Positions 32,370 through 41,815 of a stretch of 64,000 bases of DNA are shown here, one piece after another. The DNA lies in NCBI GenBank assembly GCA_934435195.1, contig CAKSAJ010000009.1:32745-96744 (forward strand). The letters run 5' to 3'. The translations under genes were made by a program, and so were the position numbers. Position 1 is the stretch's first letter. Each line of letters begins with the position of its first letter. Source of the DNA: an uncultured Schaedlerella sp. GTDB lineage: Bacteria > Bacillota > Clostridia > Lachnospirales > Lachnospiraceae. The notes below the pieces were generated by a model. That model worked only from the letters and a program-made list of their open reading frames with translations. It was not told where the DNA came from and made no database searches.

Positions 32370-33641
32370 ATGAAAGTATTAATAGTAGGAAGCGGCGGAA
32401 GAGAACATGCAATTGCTATGAGTGCTGCAAAGAGCTCAAAAGTAGATAAAATGTATTGTGCACCGGGAAATGCAGGTATTGCAGAATATGCAGAGTGCGT
32501 TGCAATCGGTGCGATGGAATTTGATAAATTAGTTGCATTTGCAAAAGAAAAAGAAATCGATCTGGTAATCGTCGGAATGGATGATCCATTGGTTGGAGGT
32601 CTTGTAGACGAGTTGGAAGCAGCTGGAATTCGTACATTCGGACCTCGTAAGAATGCAGCAATTTTGGAAGGATCAAAAGCATTTTCAAAAGACCTTATGA
32701 AGAAATATGATATCCCTACAGCAGGATACGAAAATTTTACAGATCCAGAAGCTGCAATTGCTTATCTGGAAACAGCAAAATTTCCAATCGTATTGAAAGC
32801 AGACGGGCTTGCACTTGGTAAGGGTGTTTTGATCTGCCAGAATCTTGAAGAGGCAAAAGAAGGCGTGAAGACCATTATGCTGGACAAAAAATTTGGTACA
32901 GCAGGAAATGAGATGGTTATCGAGGAATTTATGACAGGTCGTGAAGTATCTGTACTTTCATTTGTCGATGGTAAAACAATTAAGACAATGACTTCTGCAC
33001 AGGACCACAAACGTGCCGGAGACGGAGATACAGGATTAAATACAGGTGGAATGGGAACATTTTCACCAAGTCCGTTCTATACAAAAGAGGTAGAAGAATT
33101 CTGTAATAAATATATTTATCAGAAGACAGTAGATGCGATGGCAGCAGAAGGAAGAGAATTTAAAGGGATTATTTTCTTTGGATTGATGCTGACAGAGGAC
33201 GGTCCAAAGGTGCTGGAATACAATGCACGTTTTGGAGACCCGGAAGCACAGGTTGTACTGCCAAGAATGAAAAATGATCTGATTGAAGTGGCAGAAGCTT
33301 GTATTGATGGAACTTTAGATCAGGTAGATCTGCAGTTTGAAGATAATGCTGCTGTCTGTGTAGTGCTTGCATCAGAAGGCTACCCTGTTTCATATGAAAA
33401 AGGATTCCCAATCAGTGGTTTGGATGAATTTAACAAACATGAAGGATATTATTGCTTCCATGCCGGAACAAAATTTGATGGGGATCATATTGTCACAAAC
33501 GGAGGACGTGTCCTTGGTGTGACAGCGAAAGGAAAAGATCTCAAGGAGGCAAGAGCAAATGCTTATGCTGCAACAGAGTGGGTGCAGTTTAAGAATAAGT
33601 ATATGCGGCATGATATTGGAAAGGCGATTGATGAGGCGTGA
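32370..33641 (+). CDS. purD: Phosphoribosylamine-glycine ligase (GAR synthetase)
   Basis: A 423-residue ATP-grasp ligase joining phosphoribosylamine and glycine. It has the N-terminal MKVLIVGSGGREHAIA loop, the central ATP-grasp with KADGLALGKGVLIC and IEEFMTGREVSVLSF, the DHKRAGDGDTGLNTGGMG signature, and LEYNARFGDPEAQ for metal binding. TTAGGAGG precedes the start. It is the last gene of the pur operon and is followed immediately by the large element A copy 2, whose final hairpin can terminate the transcript. Confidence 0.96.
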   Translation: MKVLIVGSGGREHAIAMSAAKSSKVDKMYCAPGNAGIAEYAECVAIGAMEFDKLVAFAKEKEIDLVIVGMDDPLVGGLVDELEAAGIRTFGPRKNAAILEGSKAFSKDLMKKYDIPTAGYENFTDPEAAIAYLETAKFPIVLKADGLALGKGVLICQNLEEAKEGVKTIMLDKKFGTAGNEMVIEEFMTGREVSVLSFVDGKTIKTMTSAQDHKRAGDGDTGLNTGGMGTFSPSPFYTKEVEEFCNKYIYQKTVDAMAAEGREFKGIIFFGLMLTEDGPKVLEYNARFGDPEAQVVLPRMKNDLIEVAEACIDGTLDQVDLQFEDNAAVCVVLASEGYPVSYEKGFPISGLDEFNKHEGYYCFHAGTKFDGDHIVTNGGRVLGVTAKGKDLKEARANAYAATEWVQFKNKYMRHDIGKAIDEA

Positions 33642-33652
33642 TTGCGATTTAA

Positions 33653-34172
33653 TTCATTAAGTAGCGATAAGCGTCCCTGAGAGAAAATATTGGATATGAA
33701 TTTCTGCTCAGACTCCGTCAGCAGGAAATACATAAAGGTCAGAATTATTACTAAAAACAGAGCTTAGAAACCAGCAACTCGGGCTGTGCCCTCAAACAGC
33801 AAGTTTCTAAGCTCTAACGTAAAATTCTGGCCTTTTAGTATTTCCAATCGCTTCCTTTGTATTCGCAGAAATTCATATCCAATATTTTTTCTCAGTACGT
33901 TATCGCATGCTTGATGAATAAAAGAGCAGAACTTTGCTGGGAAAGTGTTGTGGATATAATTTTTGTGGGGAAGGCATCTGCGACAGTAAATAAACCCAGG
34001 ATATAGATACATCAGAAAAAAGTAAATCTTCTCATCGTTCCACATCTTTCAACCACGATACGCCAAAAAGCAAGAAAAAGACTATGCAATCCAGCGAATT
34101 GGAGTCGGGCTTGCCCGACGAAGCTGAGCAGGAGTGCATAGTCTTTTTCTTGCTTTGGATTGTCTTGAACAA
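33653..34172. repeat. Large structured intergenic element A, copy 2
   Basis: This ~520-bp copy has the same architecture as the one at 23757. The nested hairpin (33653-33918) has arms 33653-33670/33900-33918 (nearly identical to copy 1), 33681-33707/33865-33893, the invariant 33724-33731/33838-33845 (GGAAATAC/GTATTTCC), 33734-33746/33823-33836 and a perfect 13-bp 33759-33771/33803-33815. Except for the outermost and GGAAATAC pairs, arm sequences differ from copy 1 on both sides, yet pairing is kept. The shared linker AGAGCAGAACTTTGCTGG follows, then one or two repeat units and the terminal hairpin. It fills the purD-cstA gap (33642-34312). Confidence 0.75.
34067..34156. terminator. Bidirectional terminator-like hairpin with inner CUUG hairpin (copy 2)
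   Basis: Perfect 22-bp arms (34067-34088 and 34135-34156), A-rich then T-rich, enclose the same 46-nt apical sequence as copy 1. It likely ends the purE-M-N-D transcript and insulates cstA. Confidence 0.78.
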
Positions 34173-34239
34173 AACTGGCAATTGTGCAATATGATTATTT
34201 CAAAAGTATAAACTTTATAAATTTTATATAAAACGCTTC

Positions 34240-34268
34240 TTGACTTTACCGAGGTAAATCAGTAAAAT
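34240..34268 (+). promoter_or_regulatory. cstA promoter with operator-like palindrome
   Basis: A -35 TTGACT (34240-34245), 17-bp spacer and -10 TAAAAT (34263-34268). Between the boxes lies the perfect palindrome TTTACC-GA-GGTAAA (34245-34258), positioned to block RNA polymerase when bound. Confidence 0.6.
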
Positions 34269-34312
34269 AAACACTATTAAAAATAGAATTTAAATAGGAA
34301 GAAGGAGAGATT

Positions 34313-35986
34313 ATGAATGGAATTATAATGATGGTTATCGCCATTGTTGTATTAGGAGGAGGATATCTTTTCTATGGAAAGTACCTCGAGAGAAAATGGG
34401 GAATTGACCCGAATGCGAAAACTCCTGCTTATGAGATGGAAGATGGAGTAGATTATGTACCGGCAGATACAAATATTGTATTTGGTCATCAGTTCGCTTC
34501 AATCGCAGGTGCAGGTCCAATTAACGGACCAATTCAGGCAGCAATGTTTGGATGGCTTCCAGTACTTTTATGGGTACTGATCGGTGGTGTATTTTTTGGC
34601 GCAGTACAGGATTTTGCAGCAATGTATGCATCTGTAAAGAATAAAGGACGTACAATTGGTTTTATTATTGAAGAGTATATTGGTAAAACAGGAAAGAAAC
34701 TGTTCTTATTATTCTGCTGGTTATTCTGTATCCTTGTAGTTGCAGCTTTTGCAGATGTAGTTGCAGGAACATTTAACGGATTTGTAGCAGACGAAGCAGG
34801 CACTATAACTAAAGTTGCAGCAAATGGTGCAGTAGCAACAACATCAATGATCTTTATTTTAGAAGCAGTTGCTCTTGGATTAATTTTGAAATATGGTAAA
34901 TTGAATAAATGGGTTAATACAGCAATCGCAATTATTATGCTTGTTGCAGCAGTTGCTCTTGGACTGAATTTCCCAATGTACCTGACAAGAGAGACTTGGC
35001 ATATTTTGATTTTTATTTATATTTTGATTGCCAGCGTTGCCCCTGTAACAATGTTACTTCAGCCACGTGATTACTTGAACAGTTATTTGTTGATCTTTAT
35101 GATTCTGGCAGCAATTGTAGGTGTATTTGTAGCAAATCCATCATGTAACCTGAAAGCTTTCACAAGCTTCAATGTAGATGGAAGCTATATGTTCCCAATT
35201 TTATTTGTAACAATTGCATGTGGAGCTGTATCTGGATTCCATTCACTGGTATCTTCAGGAACTGCTTCAAAACAGATTAAGAATGAAAGAAATATGCTTC
35301 CTGTATCTTATGGTGCTATGCTGATGGAAAGTATGCTGGCTGTAATCGCATTGATCGCAGTTGCATCTTTCGCAGATGGAGAGGCAGCAGCACAGGGACT
35401 TACAACACAGCCACAGATTTTTGCAGGTGCGATTGCAAACTTCCTTGATGCGATCGGATTACCACATAGTCTGGTATTTACATTGATCAACCTTTCTGTA
35501 TCAGCTTTTGCACTGACATCTCTTGATTCAGTTGCACGTATCGGAAGACTTTCATTCCAGGAATTCTTCATCGATGACGATACAGATATGAAGAATCTTT
35601 CACCATTTATGAAAGTGGTAACAAACAAATACTTCTCAACAATTATTACACTGGTACTTGCATATCTGCTTGCAAAAGTTGGGTATGCAGAGATTTGGCC
35701 ATTGTTTGGTTCTGCAAACCAGTTGTTATCAGTACTTGCATTGATAGCTTGTGCAGTATTTTTGAAAAAGACAAAACGTCAGGGCGCTATGCTTTGGATT
35801 CCAATGGTATTCATGATGGCAGTAACATTTACAGCACTTGGAATGACAATCTACAAATTAAGCGGACAGTTTGTTGCAACAGGACTCAGTCTTGGAAACA
35901 CATTGCAGTTAATCTTCGCAGTATTGCTTTTGTTACTTGGTGTGATTGTAGCAATCCAGGGTATTAAGAAACTGACAGAGAAATAA
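34313..35986 (+). CDS. cstA: Carbon starvation protein A (CstA-type peptide/pyruvate transporter)
   Basis: A 557-residue polytopic membrane protein with about sixteen hydrophobic segments. CstA hallmarks are GHQFASIAGAGPINGPIQAAMFGWLPVLLWVLIG, GAVQDFAAMYASVKNKGRTIG, and ACGAVSGFHSLVSSGTASKQIKNE. Family members import peptides or, in some bacteria, pyruvate under carbon limitation. Like other Firmicutes forms it is shorter than E. coli CstA. GAAGGAGAG precedes the ATG. It is monocistronic, with a promoter-operator upstream and a strong two-part hairpin terminator at 36044-36106. Confidence 0.92.
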   Translation: MNGIIMMVIAIVVLGGGYLFYGKYLERKWGIDPNAKTPAYEMEDGVDYVPADTNIVFGHQFASIAGAGPINGPIQAAMFGWLPVLLWVLIGGVFFGAVQDFAAMYASVKNKGRTIGFIIEEYIGKTGKKLFLLFCWLFCILVVAAFADVVAGTFNGFVADEAGTITKVAANGAVATTSMIFILEAVALGLILKYGKLNKWVNTAIAIIMLVAAVALGLNFPMYLTRETWHILIFIYILIASVAPVTMLLQPRDYLNSYLLIFMILAAIVGVFVANPSCNLKAFTSFNVDGSYMFPILFVTIACGAVSGFHSLVSSGTASKQIKNERNMLPVSYGAMLMESMLAVIALIAVASFADGEAAAQGLTTQPQIFAGAIANFLDAIGLPHSLVFTLINLSVSAFALTSLDSVARIGRLSFQEFFIDDDTDMKNLSPFMKVVTNKYFSTIITLVLAYLLAKVGYAEIWPLFGSANQLLSVLALIACAVFLKKTKRQGAMLWIPMVFMMAVTFTALGMTIYKLSGQFVATGLSLGNTLQLIFAVLLLLLGVIVAIQGIKKLTEK

Positions 35987-36043
35987 TTTTGGAATAAAAA
36001 TGCAAAAAAAATAAAATAGCAATTTATAGAATTATTCTAGAGG

Positions 36044-36106
36044 AATAGATAATTGACTTCTTAATTTAACTTATATGATTAAGAAGTTCGATTATCTATT
36101 TTTTTA
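36044..36106 (+). terminator. Intrinsic terminator after cstA
   Basis: Arms AATAGATAAT (36044-36053) and ATTATCTATT (36091-36100) plus an inner ACTTCTTAAT/ATTAAGAAGT stem, then a T-run that merges into repeat family B copy 3. Confidence 0.8.
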
Positions 36107-36166
36107 TCTCAGTCGAGAAGACTCCAACCTCTTTCAGGTGGTGAGTAACAACTGCTCGACTTGAAA
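36103..36166 (+). repeat. Short structured repeat family B, copy 3
   Basis: It runs from TTTATCTCAGTCGAG to CTCGACTTGAAAT, with the hairpin AACCT-CTTTC-AGGT inside. One pair of the hairpin is changed to a mismatch relative to copies 1 and 2. It begins inside the T-run of the cstA terminator. The rest of the 338-bp gap up to 36324 is AT-rich promoter sequence. Confidence 0.62.
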
Positions 36167-36324
36167 TAAGAAAGTGCTTTTCTAATATATAAAAAACGTA
36201 TCGGAAGTATAAAAAAATTGTGAACATATGCTTTGCTCAACAAAAATATGATACAATAGCAATATATAAATATGTTCGTATTGTAATATTTTTAAACGAT
36301 AATACACAGAAAGGAAATAATCGC

Positions 36325-37029
36325 ATGGCAGGTTTTGTGCAGTTAAAAGACATTACAAAAGTATATAAGATGGGCGAAGTGGAGATACGTGCAGTGGATG
36401 GTATCTCGTTTGAAATTGAAAAGGGAGAATTTGTAGTAATCGTGGGACCAAGTGGAGCCGGTAAGACAACCGTATTGAATATTCTTGGGGGAATGGATAC
36501 AGCATCTGGTGGACGGATTTTTGTAGATGGAGCGAATATTACAGGGTATAATGAGCGTCAGCTCACTTCATATCGAAGAGATGATATTGGATTTGTATTT
36601 CAGTTTTATAATCTGGTTCCGAATCTGACTGCAAAGGAGAATGTAGAGCTTGCACTTCAGATTTGTAAGGATCCTTTGGATGCAAAGCAGGTATTATGCG
36701 AAGTTGGTCTGGGAGACAGACTGGATAATTTCCCGGCTCAGCTTTCAGGCGGGGAACAGCAGAGAGTATCAATTGCAAGAGCACTGGCGAAGAATCCGAA
36801 ATTATTATTATGCGATGAGCCGACGGGAGCTCTGGATTATAATACGGGTAAGGCAATTTTAAAATTACTGCAGGATATGTGCAGAGAGAAAGGAATGACA
36901 GTGATCGTTATTACACATAATTCTGCACTGGCGCCGATGGCAGATCGTCTGATCAAAATTAAAAATGGAAAAGTCTCTTCCATGATAACGAATGAGAATC
37001 CAGTTTCAATTGATGAGATCGAATGGTAA
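36325..37029 (+). CDS. ABC transporter ATP-binding protein (MacB/LolD type)
   Basis: A 234-residue nucleotide-binding subunit with Walker A GPSGAGKT (about residues 41-48), Q-loop FVFQFYNLVP, signature LSGGEQQRVSIARAL and Walker B LLLCDEPTGALD, followed by the H-loop His in ITHNS. The pattern is that of FtsX-linked exporters (LolD, MacB, BceA). The frame is open to 36220, but AAAGGAAATAATCGC before the ATG at 36325 marks the start. The partner permease follows after 24 bp, then a response regulator and kinase, a four-gene module common in Firmicutes for envelope stress or peptide sensing. Confidence 0.92.
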   Translation: MAGFVQLKDITKVYKMGEVEIRAVDGISFEIEKGEFVVIVGPSGAGKTTVLNILGGMDTASGGRIFVDGANITGYNERQLTSYRRDDIGFVFQFYNLVPNLTAKENVELALQICKDPLDAKQVLCEVGLGDRLDNFPAQLSGGEQQRVSIARALAKNPKLLLCDEPTGALDYNTGKAILKLLQDMCREKGMTVIVITHNSALAPMADRLIKIKNGKVSSMITNENPVSIDEIEW

Positions 37030-37053
37030 AACAATAGAAGATGGAGAACAAGA

Positions 37054-39615
37054 ATGAGTAAAAAAGCACTTAGAAAAGATTTTTATATGGAAATCCGAAA
37101 AAGTATGGGACGATTTCTGTCTATTTTCTTTATCGTCGCAATCGGAGTTGCATTTTTTTCAGGAATTCGATCTTCGGAGCCGGATATGAGATTGTCAGGG
37201 GATGCATATTTTGATGAGAAAAATCTTATGGATCTGCAAATAATCAGTACACTGGGACTTACCCAGGATGATGTGGATGCCATCCGCCAGGTGAAGGGGA
37301 TAAAAGATGTGGAAGCCGGATATTCAGTGGACGCACTTTGCAAGTCAGGAGACAGCCAGAAGGTTGTGCATATCATGTCACTGCTTCCAACAATGAATCA
37401 GGTTACTGTTGAGGAAGGCAGATTGCCAAAGGATACAAACGAATGTGTTCTGGATATTGATTATTATGAAGCAAATGGATACAAAATCGGGGATGAGATT
37501 ACATTTTCTTCAGGAACAAAAGATGCGATCACCGATTCATTAAAATATGACACATATAAAATTGTTGGAACAGTAAGCAGTCCGACATATGTGTCTTTTG
37601 GTCGTGGAAATACGACAATTGGAACAGGAACAATCAATGGATTTGCCTGTGTATTGGAAGAGAGCTTTAATATGGATGCATATTCAGAAATTTATGCAAC
37701 TGTGGAGGGAGCTAAGAAGTTAACAGCATTTACAAAAGAATATGATAATCGTGTAGATGAAGTTGAGAAGCGAATTGAGAAGATTAAGACAGAAAGAGAA
37801 GATGCAAGATATGAAGAAGTGTTAGATGAGGCAGAAACAAGAATGCAGCTGATGATGGCACAGACGTATCAAGTATTTATGAATGGTCAGGATGGATTGA
37901 AAAGTCTGGACGATGAGATGAGTCAGATTCCGAAGGCTAAATGGTATATTTATGACAGAGAGCATCTGGTAGAATACAGCGGTTATGGAGAAAATGCAGA
38001 CCGTATGCGGGCTATCGGAAAGGTATTTCCGGTACTGTTCTTTTTGATGGCAGCACTTATCAGTCTGACAACGATGACACGTATGGTAGAAGAACAGCGG
38101 ACGTTAATCGGAACGATGAAAGCACTGGGCTATTCGAAAGCTTCCATAGCGGGAAAATATATTGGATATGCATCGCTTGCAACAATCCTTGGATGTGTTT
38201 TTGGGGCATTGTTTGGAGAAAAAGTATTTCCGTATATTATTATCAAAGCGTATGGAATTATATATACGCATGTTCCGAATATTGAAGTTCCGTACAATTT
38301 GTATTATGCAGGAGTTGCATCAGCTGCAGCCGTGTTTTGTGTACTTTTTGCAACAGTTACATCCTGTTATAAAGAGCTGCGAGAACAGGCAGCACAATTG
38401 ATGCGTCCGCCGGCTCCAAAACAGGGAAAGAGGGTTCTGTTAGAAAGAATCCCATTTATATGGAAGCGTTTAAGTTTTACTTGGAAATCAACGGTCCGGA
38501 ATCTGGTTCGTTATAAGAAGAGATTCTTTATGACATTGTTTGGAATCGGAGGCTGCATGGCGCTTCTATTGTTTGGATTTGGTCTGCATGATTCGATTGT
38601 AAATATCGGAATATTGCAGTACGAGGATCTGCAACTGTTTGATGCCGATCTAATTTTGAATGAAGAAGCGACAGATACCGCAAAGCAAGAGATTACAGAC
38701 AGTCTGAAAAGTGATGGCCGGATCAAACATATTACACAGGCTTTGCAGCAACAAGTAACAATTAAGAAGGATGATACAGAAAAGGAAGTATATCTTACAG
38801 TGTTTGAGCCGGGAGAAGAGAATGATTCGCTGTTTGTCTATCAGAATCGTGTGACAAAAGAGCAATATAAATTGACAGATGACGGTGTGATACTGACAGA
38901 AAAAATCGCAGATAAGCTGGGAGTAAAACCAGGTGATTCATTTACAATTGAAAAGTCAGGCGAAGAAGATGTGACAGTGACGGTATCAGCAATATGTGAG
39001 AATTATATGCGGCATTATATGTATATGACGTCAGGGCTTTATGAACAGCTGTATGGTAAAGCTGTAAGCTATAATTCCATTTTCTATACAGTCAATGACG
39101 GGCAGATGGAAGCAGCAGAAGAAATCGGTGAGGAAGCACTGAAAAAAGATGGTGCATTAAGTGTCAGCTATACCAAGGATTATGAATCGCAGATAGAGGA
39201 TATGCTGGGAAGTCTGAATATGGTTATTGTGGTTCTTGTGATTTCAGCGGGATTGTTGGCATTTGTTGTACTGTATAACCTGAATAATATCAACATTACA
39301 GAACGTAAGCGAGAACTTGCAACTTTGAAGGTGCTGGGATTTTATCCAAAAGAAGTTGCAGAATACGTTTATCGTGAGAACATTCTGTTGACAGTGCTGG
39401 GTTCTGTTGTCGGGTGTGGACTTGGAAAAATACTGCATCGTTTTATCATCGAAACAGTTGAGGTGGATTCAGCAATGTTTGGAAGAAATATTGATCTGAG
39501 CAGTTATATATTCGGATTTTTGATCACAATTGGTTTTTCAATGTTTGTAAATGGTGTAATGTATTTTAAGTTGAAAAAGATAGATATGGTAGAATCACTC
39601 AAGAGTGTTGAGTAA
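37054..39615 (+). CDS. FtsX-family ABC exporter permease (two FtsX domains)
   Basis: An 853-residue permease. An N-terminal helix (FLSIFFIVAIGVAFFSGIRSS) is followed by a large extracytoplasmic domain (about 45-320). Then comes the first FtsX core of three helices (LFFLMAALISLTTMTRMVEEQRTLIGTMKALGYSKASIAG...), a second anchor near residue 490, a second outer domain (about 515-715) and the second FtsX core (VVLVISAGLLAFVVLYNLNNINITERKRELATLKVLGFYPKEVAEYVY). Relatives often have a long coiled coil in the first outer domain; here only a short one (about 228-270) remains. No hydrolytic motif is seen. The exported or extracted substrate is unknown. It pairs with the ATPase at 36325. Confidence 0.85.
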   Translation: MSKKALRKDFYMEIRKSMGRFLSIFFIVAIGVAFFSGIRSSEPDMRLSGDAYFDEKNLMDLQIISTLGLTQDDVDAIRQVKGIKDVEAGYSVDALCKSGDSQKVVHIMSLLPTMNQVTVEEGRLPKDTNECVLDIDYYEANGYKIGDEITFSSGTKDAITDSLKYDTYKIVGTVSSPTYVSFGRGNTTIGTGTINGFACVLEESFNMDAYSEIYATVEGAKKLTAFTKEYDNRVDEVEKRIEKIKTEREDARYEEVLDEAETRMQLMMAQTYQVFMNGQDGLKSLDDEMSQIPKAKWYIYDREHLVEYSGYGENADRMRAIGKVFPVLFFLMAALISLTTMTRMVEEQRTLIGTMKALGYSKASIAGKYIGYASLATILGCVFGALFGEKVFPYIIIKAYGIIYTHVPNIEVPYNLYYAGVASAAAVFCVLFATVTSCYKELREQAAQLMRPPAPKQGKRVLLERIPFIWKRLSFTWKSTVRNLVRYKKRFFMTLFGIGGCMALLLFGFGLHDSIVNIGILQYEDLQLFDADLILNEEATDTAKQEITDSLKSDGRIKHITQALQQQVTIKKDDTEKEVYLTVFEPGEENDSLFVYQNRVTKEQYKLTDDGVILTEKIADKLGVKPGDSFTIEKSGEEDVTVTVSAICENYMRHYMYMTSGLYEQLYGKAVSYNSIFYTVNDGQMEAAEEIGEEALKKDGALSVSYTKDYESQIEDMLGSLNMVIVVLVISAGLLAFVVLYNLNNINITERKRELATLKVLGFYPKEVAEYVYRENILLTVLGSVVGCGLGKILHRFIIETVEVDSAMFGRNIDLSSYIFGFLITIGFSMFVNGVMYFKLKKIDMVESLKSVE

Positions 39616-39635
39616 GTTCAAAGGAGATAGCAATA

Positions 39636-40316
39636 ATGGAAAAAATGAAGATTCTTGTAGTAGATGATGAAAGCAGGATGAGAAAACTGGTAAAAGATTT
39701 CCTGACAAGAGCAGGTTATCAAGTGTTAGAAGCCGGTGATGGTATGGAAGCAATGGATTTATTTTACGAGGATAAAGATATTGCACTGATTATTCTGGAT
39801 GTTATGATGCCAAAGATGGACGGATGGCAGGTATGCAGAGAAGTCCGCGAGCATTCAAAAGTACCGATCATTATGTTGACAGCCCGGTCGGAAGAGAGAG
39901 ATGAGCTTCAAGGATTTGAACTGGGAGTAGACGAATATATTTCAAAGCCATTTAGTCCGAAAATCCTGGTAGCGAGAGTCGGAGCAATCTTAAGAAGAAC
40001 AAATGGTACAGACATGTCAGATACTCTTAATGCAGGCGGAATCAAGATCGACAAAGCGGCGCACAGTGTTATGATCGATGATAAACCGATAGATTTAAGT
40101 TATAAGGAATTTGAGCTTCTAACTTATTTTGTGGAAAATCAAGGAATCGCACTTTCGAGAGAAAAAATATTAAATAATGTTTGGAATTATGATTATTTTG
40201 GGGATGCACGTACGATTGATACACATGTTAAGAAGCTGAGAAGTAAGCTTGGTGATAAGGGAGAGTATATTAAGACCATCTGGGGGATGGGATATAAATT
40301 CGAGGTAGAAGAATGA
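39636..40316 (+). CDS. OmpR/PhoB-family response regulator
   Basis: A 226-residue regulator with a receiver domain (residues 1-120; acidic DDE near residue 10, phosphoacceptor Asp55 in LIILDVMMPKMDGW, Thr in MLTARS, Lys in YISKPFSP) and a C-terminal winged helix (about 130-225; LSYKEFELLTYFVENQGIALSREKILNNVW, RTIDTHVKKLRSKLG). AAAGGAGATAGC precedes the start. Its stop overlaps the start of the histidine kinase by 4 nt. It probably controls the upstream ABC exporter genes with which it shares an operon. Confidence 0.94.
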   Translation: MEKMKILVVDDESRMRKLVKDFLTRAGYQVLEAGDGMEAMDLFYEDKDIALIILDVMMPKMDGWQVCREVREHSKVPIIMLTARSEERDELQGFELGVDEYISKPFSPKILVARVGAILRRTNGTDMSDTLNAGGIKIDKAAHSVMIDDKPIDLSYKEFELLTYFVENQGIALSREKILNNVWNYDYFGDARTIDTHVKKLRSKLGDKGEYIKTIWGMGYKFEVEE

Positions 40317-41815
40317 AATACTCAATTAAACGTCAGATGTTAGCATTGTTCACAGGGGCAGTAGCACTTGTTATTGTGATGATGTTTATCATCAATTCCA
40401 GTTTCATGGAGAGGTTTTTTATACAAAATAAAAAAATCGAGATGGTCGAGCTTTATGAAACCTTAGATAAAACAGCAAAAAAGGGGGACATCGATTCGGC
40501 TGAGATACAGGAAGAGCTACAGTGGCAGTGTGAAAGAAAAAACTGTGCAGTACTTGTGATTAATTCTGGCTCAGATATTACATTTAATACCGAGCAGGAA
40601 AGGAAGGGGCGTCTGTTTACGCGTTTGATCGGATATATTGTTGGAAAGGATACCGGACAGATATTAGAAGAAAGGGATTCTTACAAAATATACAAGGTCA
40701 AAGACCAGGGACGAGGAGAAGAATATATGGATATGGTCGGACAGCTGGCTGACGAATCTATTTTTATTATCCGAAGTCCTTATGGAAGTATTTACGATAC
40801 TGTAAACTCGACAAATAAATTTTTGATCTGTGGTGGTGGTGTTACAGTATTGTGTGGGCTGCTCTTTGTATGGTTCTTTTCACAAAAGATTACAAAGCCA
40901 ATCATGGAGCTTGCAGAACTGTCACAGCGCATGGCAAATTTGGATTTTAATGCAAAGTATACAAGTGGTGGTGAAAATGAAATCGGGATATTAGGCGGAA
41001 ACTTTAACCTGATGTCGAAACGTCTGGAAGAAACGATCACAGAATTGAAGCGGGCAAATAATCAGTTGCAAAAAGACATTGAACAAAAAGAAAAGATTGA
41101 AGATATGAGAAATGAATTTCTTGGAAATGTTTCTCATGAATTAAAAACTCCGATTGCATTGATCCAAGGTTATGCGGAAGGATTGAGGGATGGAATCACA
41201 GAAGATCCGGAGAGCATGGAATTCTATTGCGATGTCATTATAGACGAGGCGAATAAGATGAATCAGATGGTAAAAAATCTGTTGACTTTAAATCAATTGG
41301 AATTTGGTGATGAAGATTTGGAAATCACACGATTTAATCTTGTGGGGTTGATTCGCGGTGTTCTGGCAAGCTGTGAGATTTTGCTTCAACAGGCAGAAGC
41401 AGAAGTCGACTGTGTGACAGAAGAGGAAGTTTACGTTTGGGCAGACGAGTTCAAAACAGAGCAGGTATTTAGAAATTACTTGACAAATGCTATTCATCAC
41501 GTAGACAATGAGAAGAGAATCGAGATTCGTATCATACCGCAGGGAGATACAGTAAGAGTTACCGTATTTAATAGTGGAAAGCCGATACCGGAGGAAGATA
41601 TTGCAAAATTATGGGATAAATTCTATAAAGTAGATAAGGCACATACAAGAGAATATGGTGGAAATGGAATCGGCTTGTCGATCGTGAAAGCAATTATGGA
41701 GTCATTCCATCAGCAATATGGCGTGAAGAACTATGATAACGGAGTTGAATTCTGGTTTGAGCTTGATTCGAAAACATCAAAATGTGATAGTAAGGTACAA
41801 GGAGAAGAGACATGA
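40313..41815 (+). CDS. Sensor histidine kinase with HAMP domain
   Basis: A 500-residue membrane kinase. Helix 1 (residues about 10-32, LALFTGAVALVIVMMFIINSS), an extracytoplasmic sensor domain (about 33-165), helix 2 (about 170-192), a HAMP linker (KITKPIMELAELSQRMANLDF...), a HisKA domain with His275 in GNVSHELKTPIALIQGYAEGL and a HATPase domain with N, G1 and G2 boxes (NYLTNAIHH, GNGIGLSIVKAI). It phosphorylates the adjacent response regulator. Its last codon overlaps hisH (ATGA), so histidine synthesis genes hang on this signalling operon. The signal is unknown. Confidence 0.92.
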   Translation: MKYSIKRQMLALFTGAVALVIVMMFIINSSFMERFFIQNKKIEMVELYETLDKTAKKGDIDSAEIQEELQWQCERKNCAVLVINSGSDITFNTEQERKGRLFTRLIGYIVGKDTGQILEERDSYKIYKVKDQGRGEEYMDMVGQLADESIFIIRSPYGSIYDTVNSTNKFLICGGGVTVLCGLLFVWFFSQKITKPIMELAELSQRMANLDFNAKYTSGGENEIGILGGNFNLMSKRLEETITELKRANNQLQKDIEQKEKIEDMRNEFLGNVSHELKTPIALIQGYAEGLRDGITEDPESMEFYCDVIIDEANKMNQMVKNLLTLNQLEFGDEDLEITRFNLVGLIRGVLASCEILLQQAEAEVDCVTEEEVYVWADEFKTEQVFRNYLTNAIHHVDNEKRIEIRIIPQGDTVRVTVFNSGKPIPEEDIAKLWDKFYKVDKAHTREYGGNGIGLSIVKAIMESFHQQYGVKNYDNGVEFWFELDSKTSKCDSKVQGEET

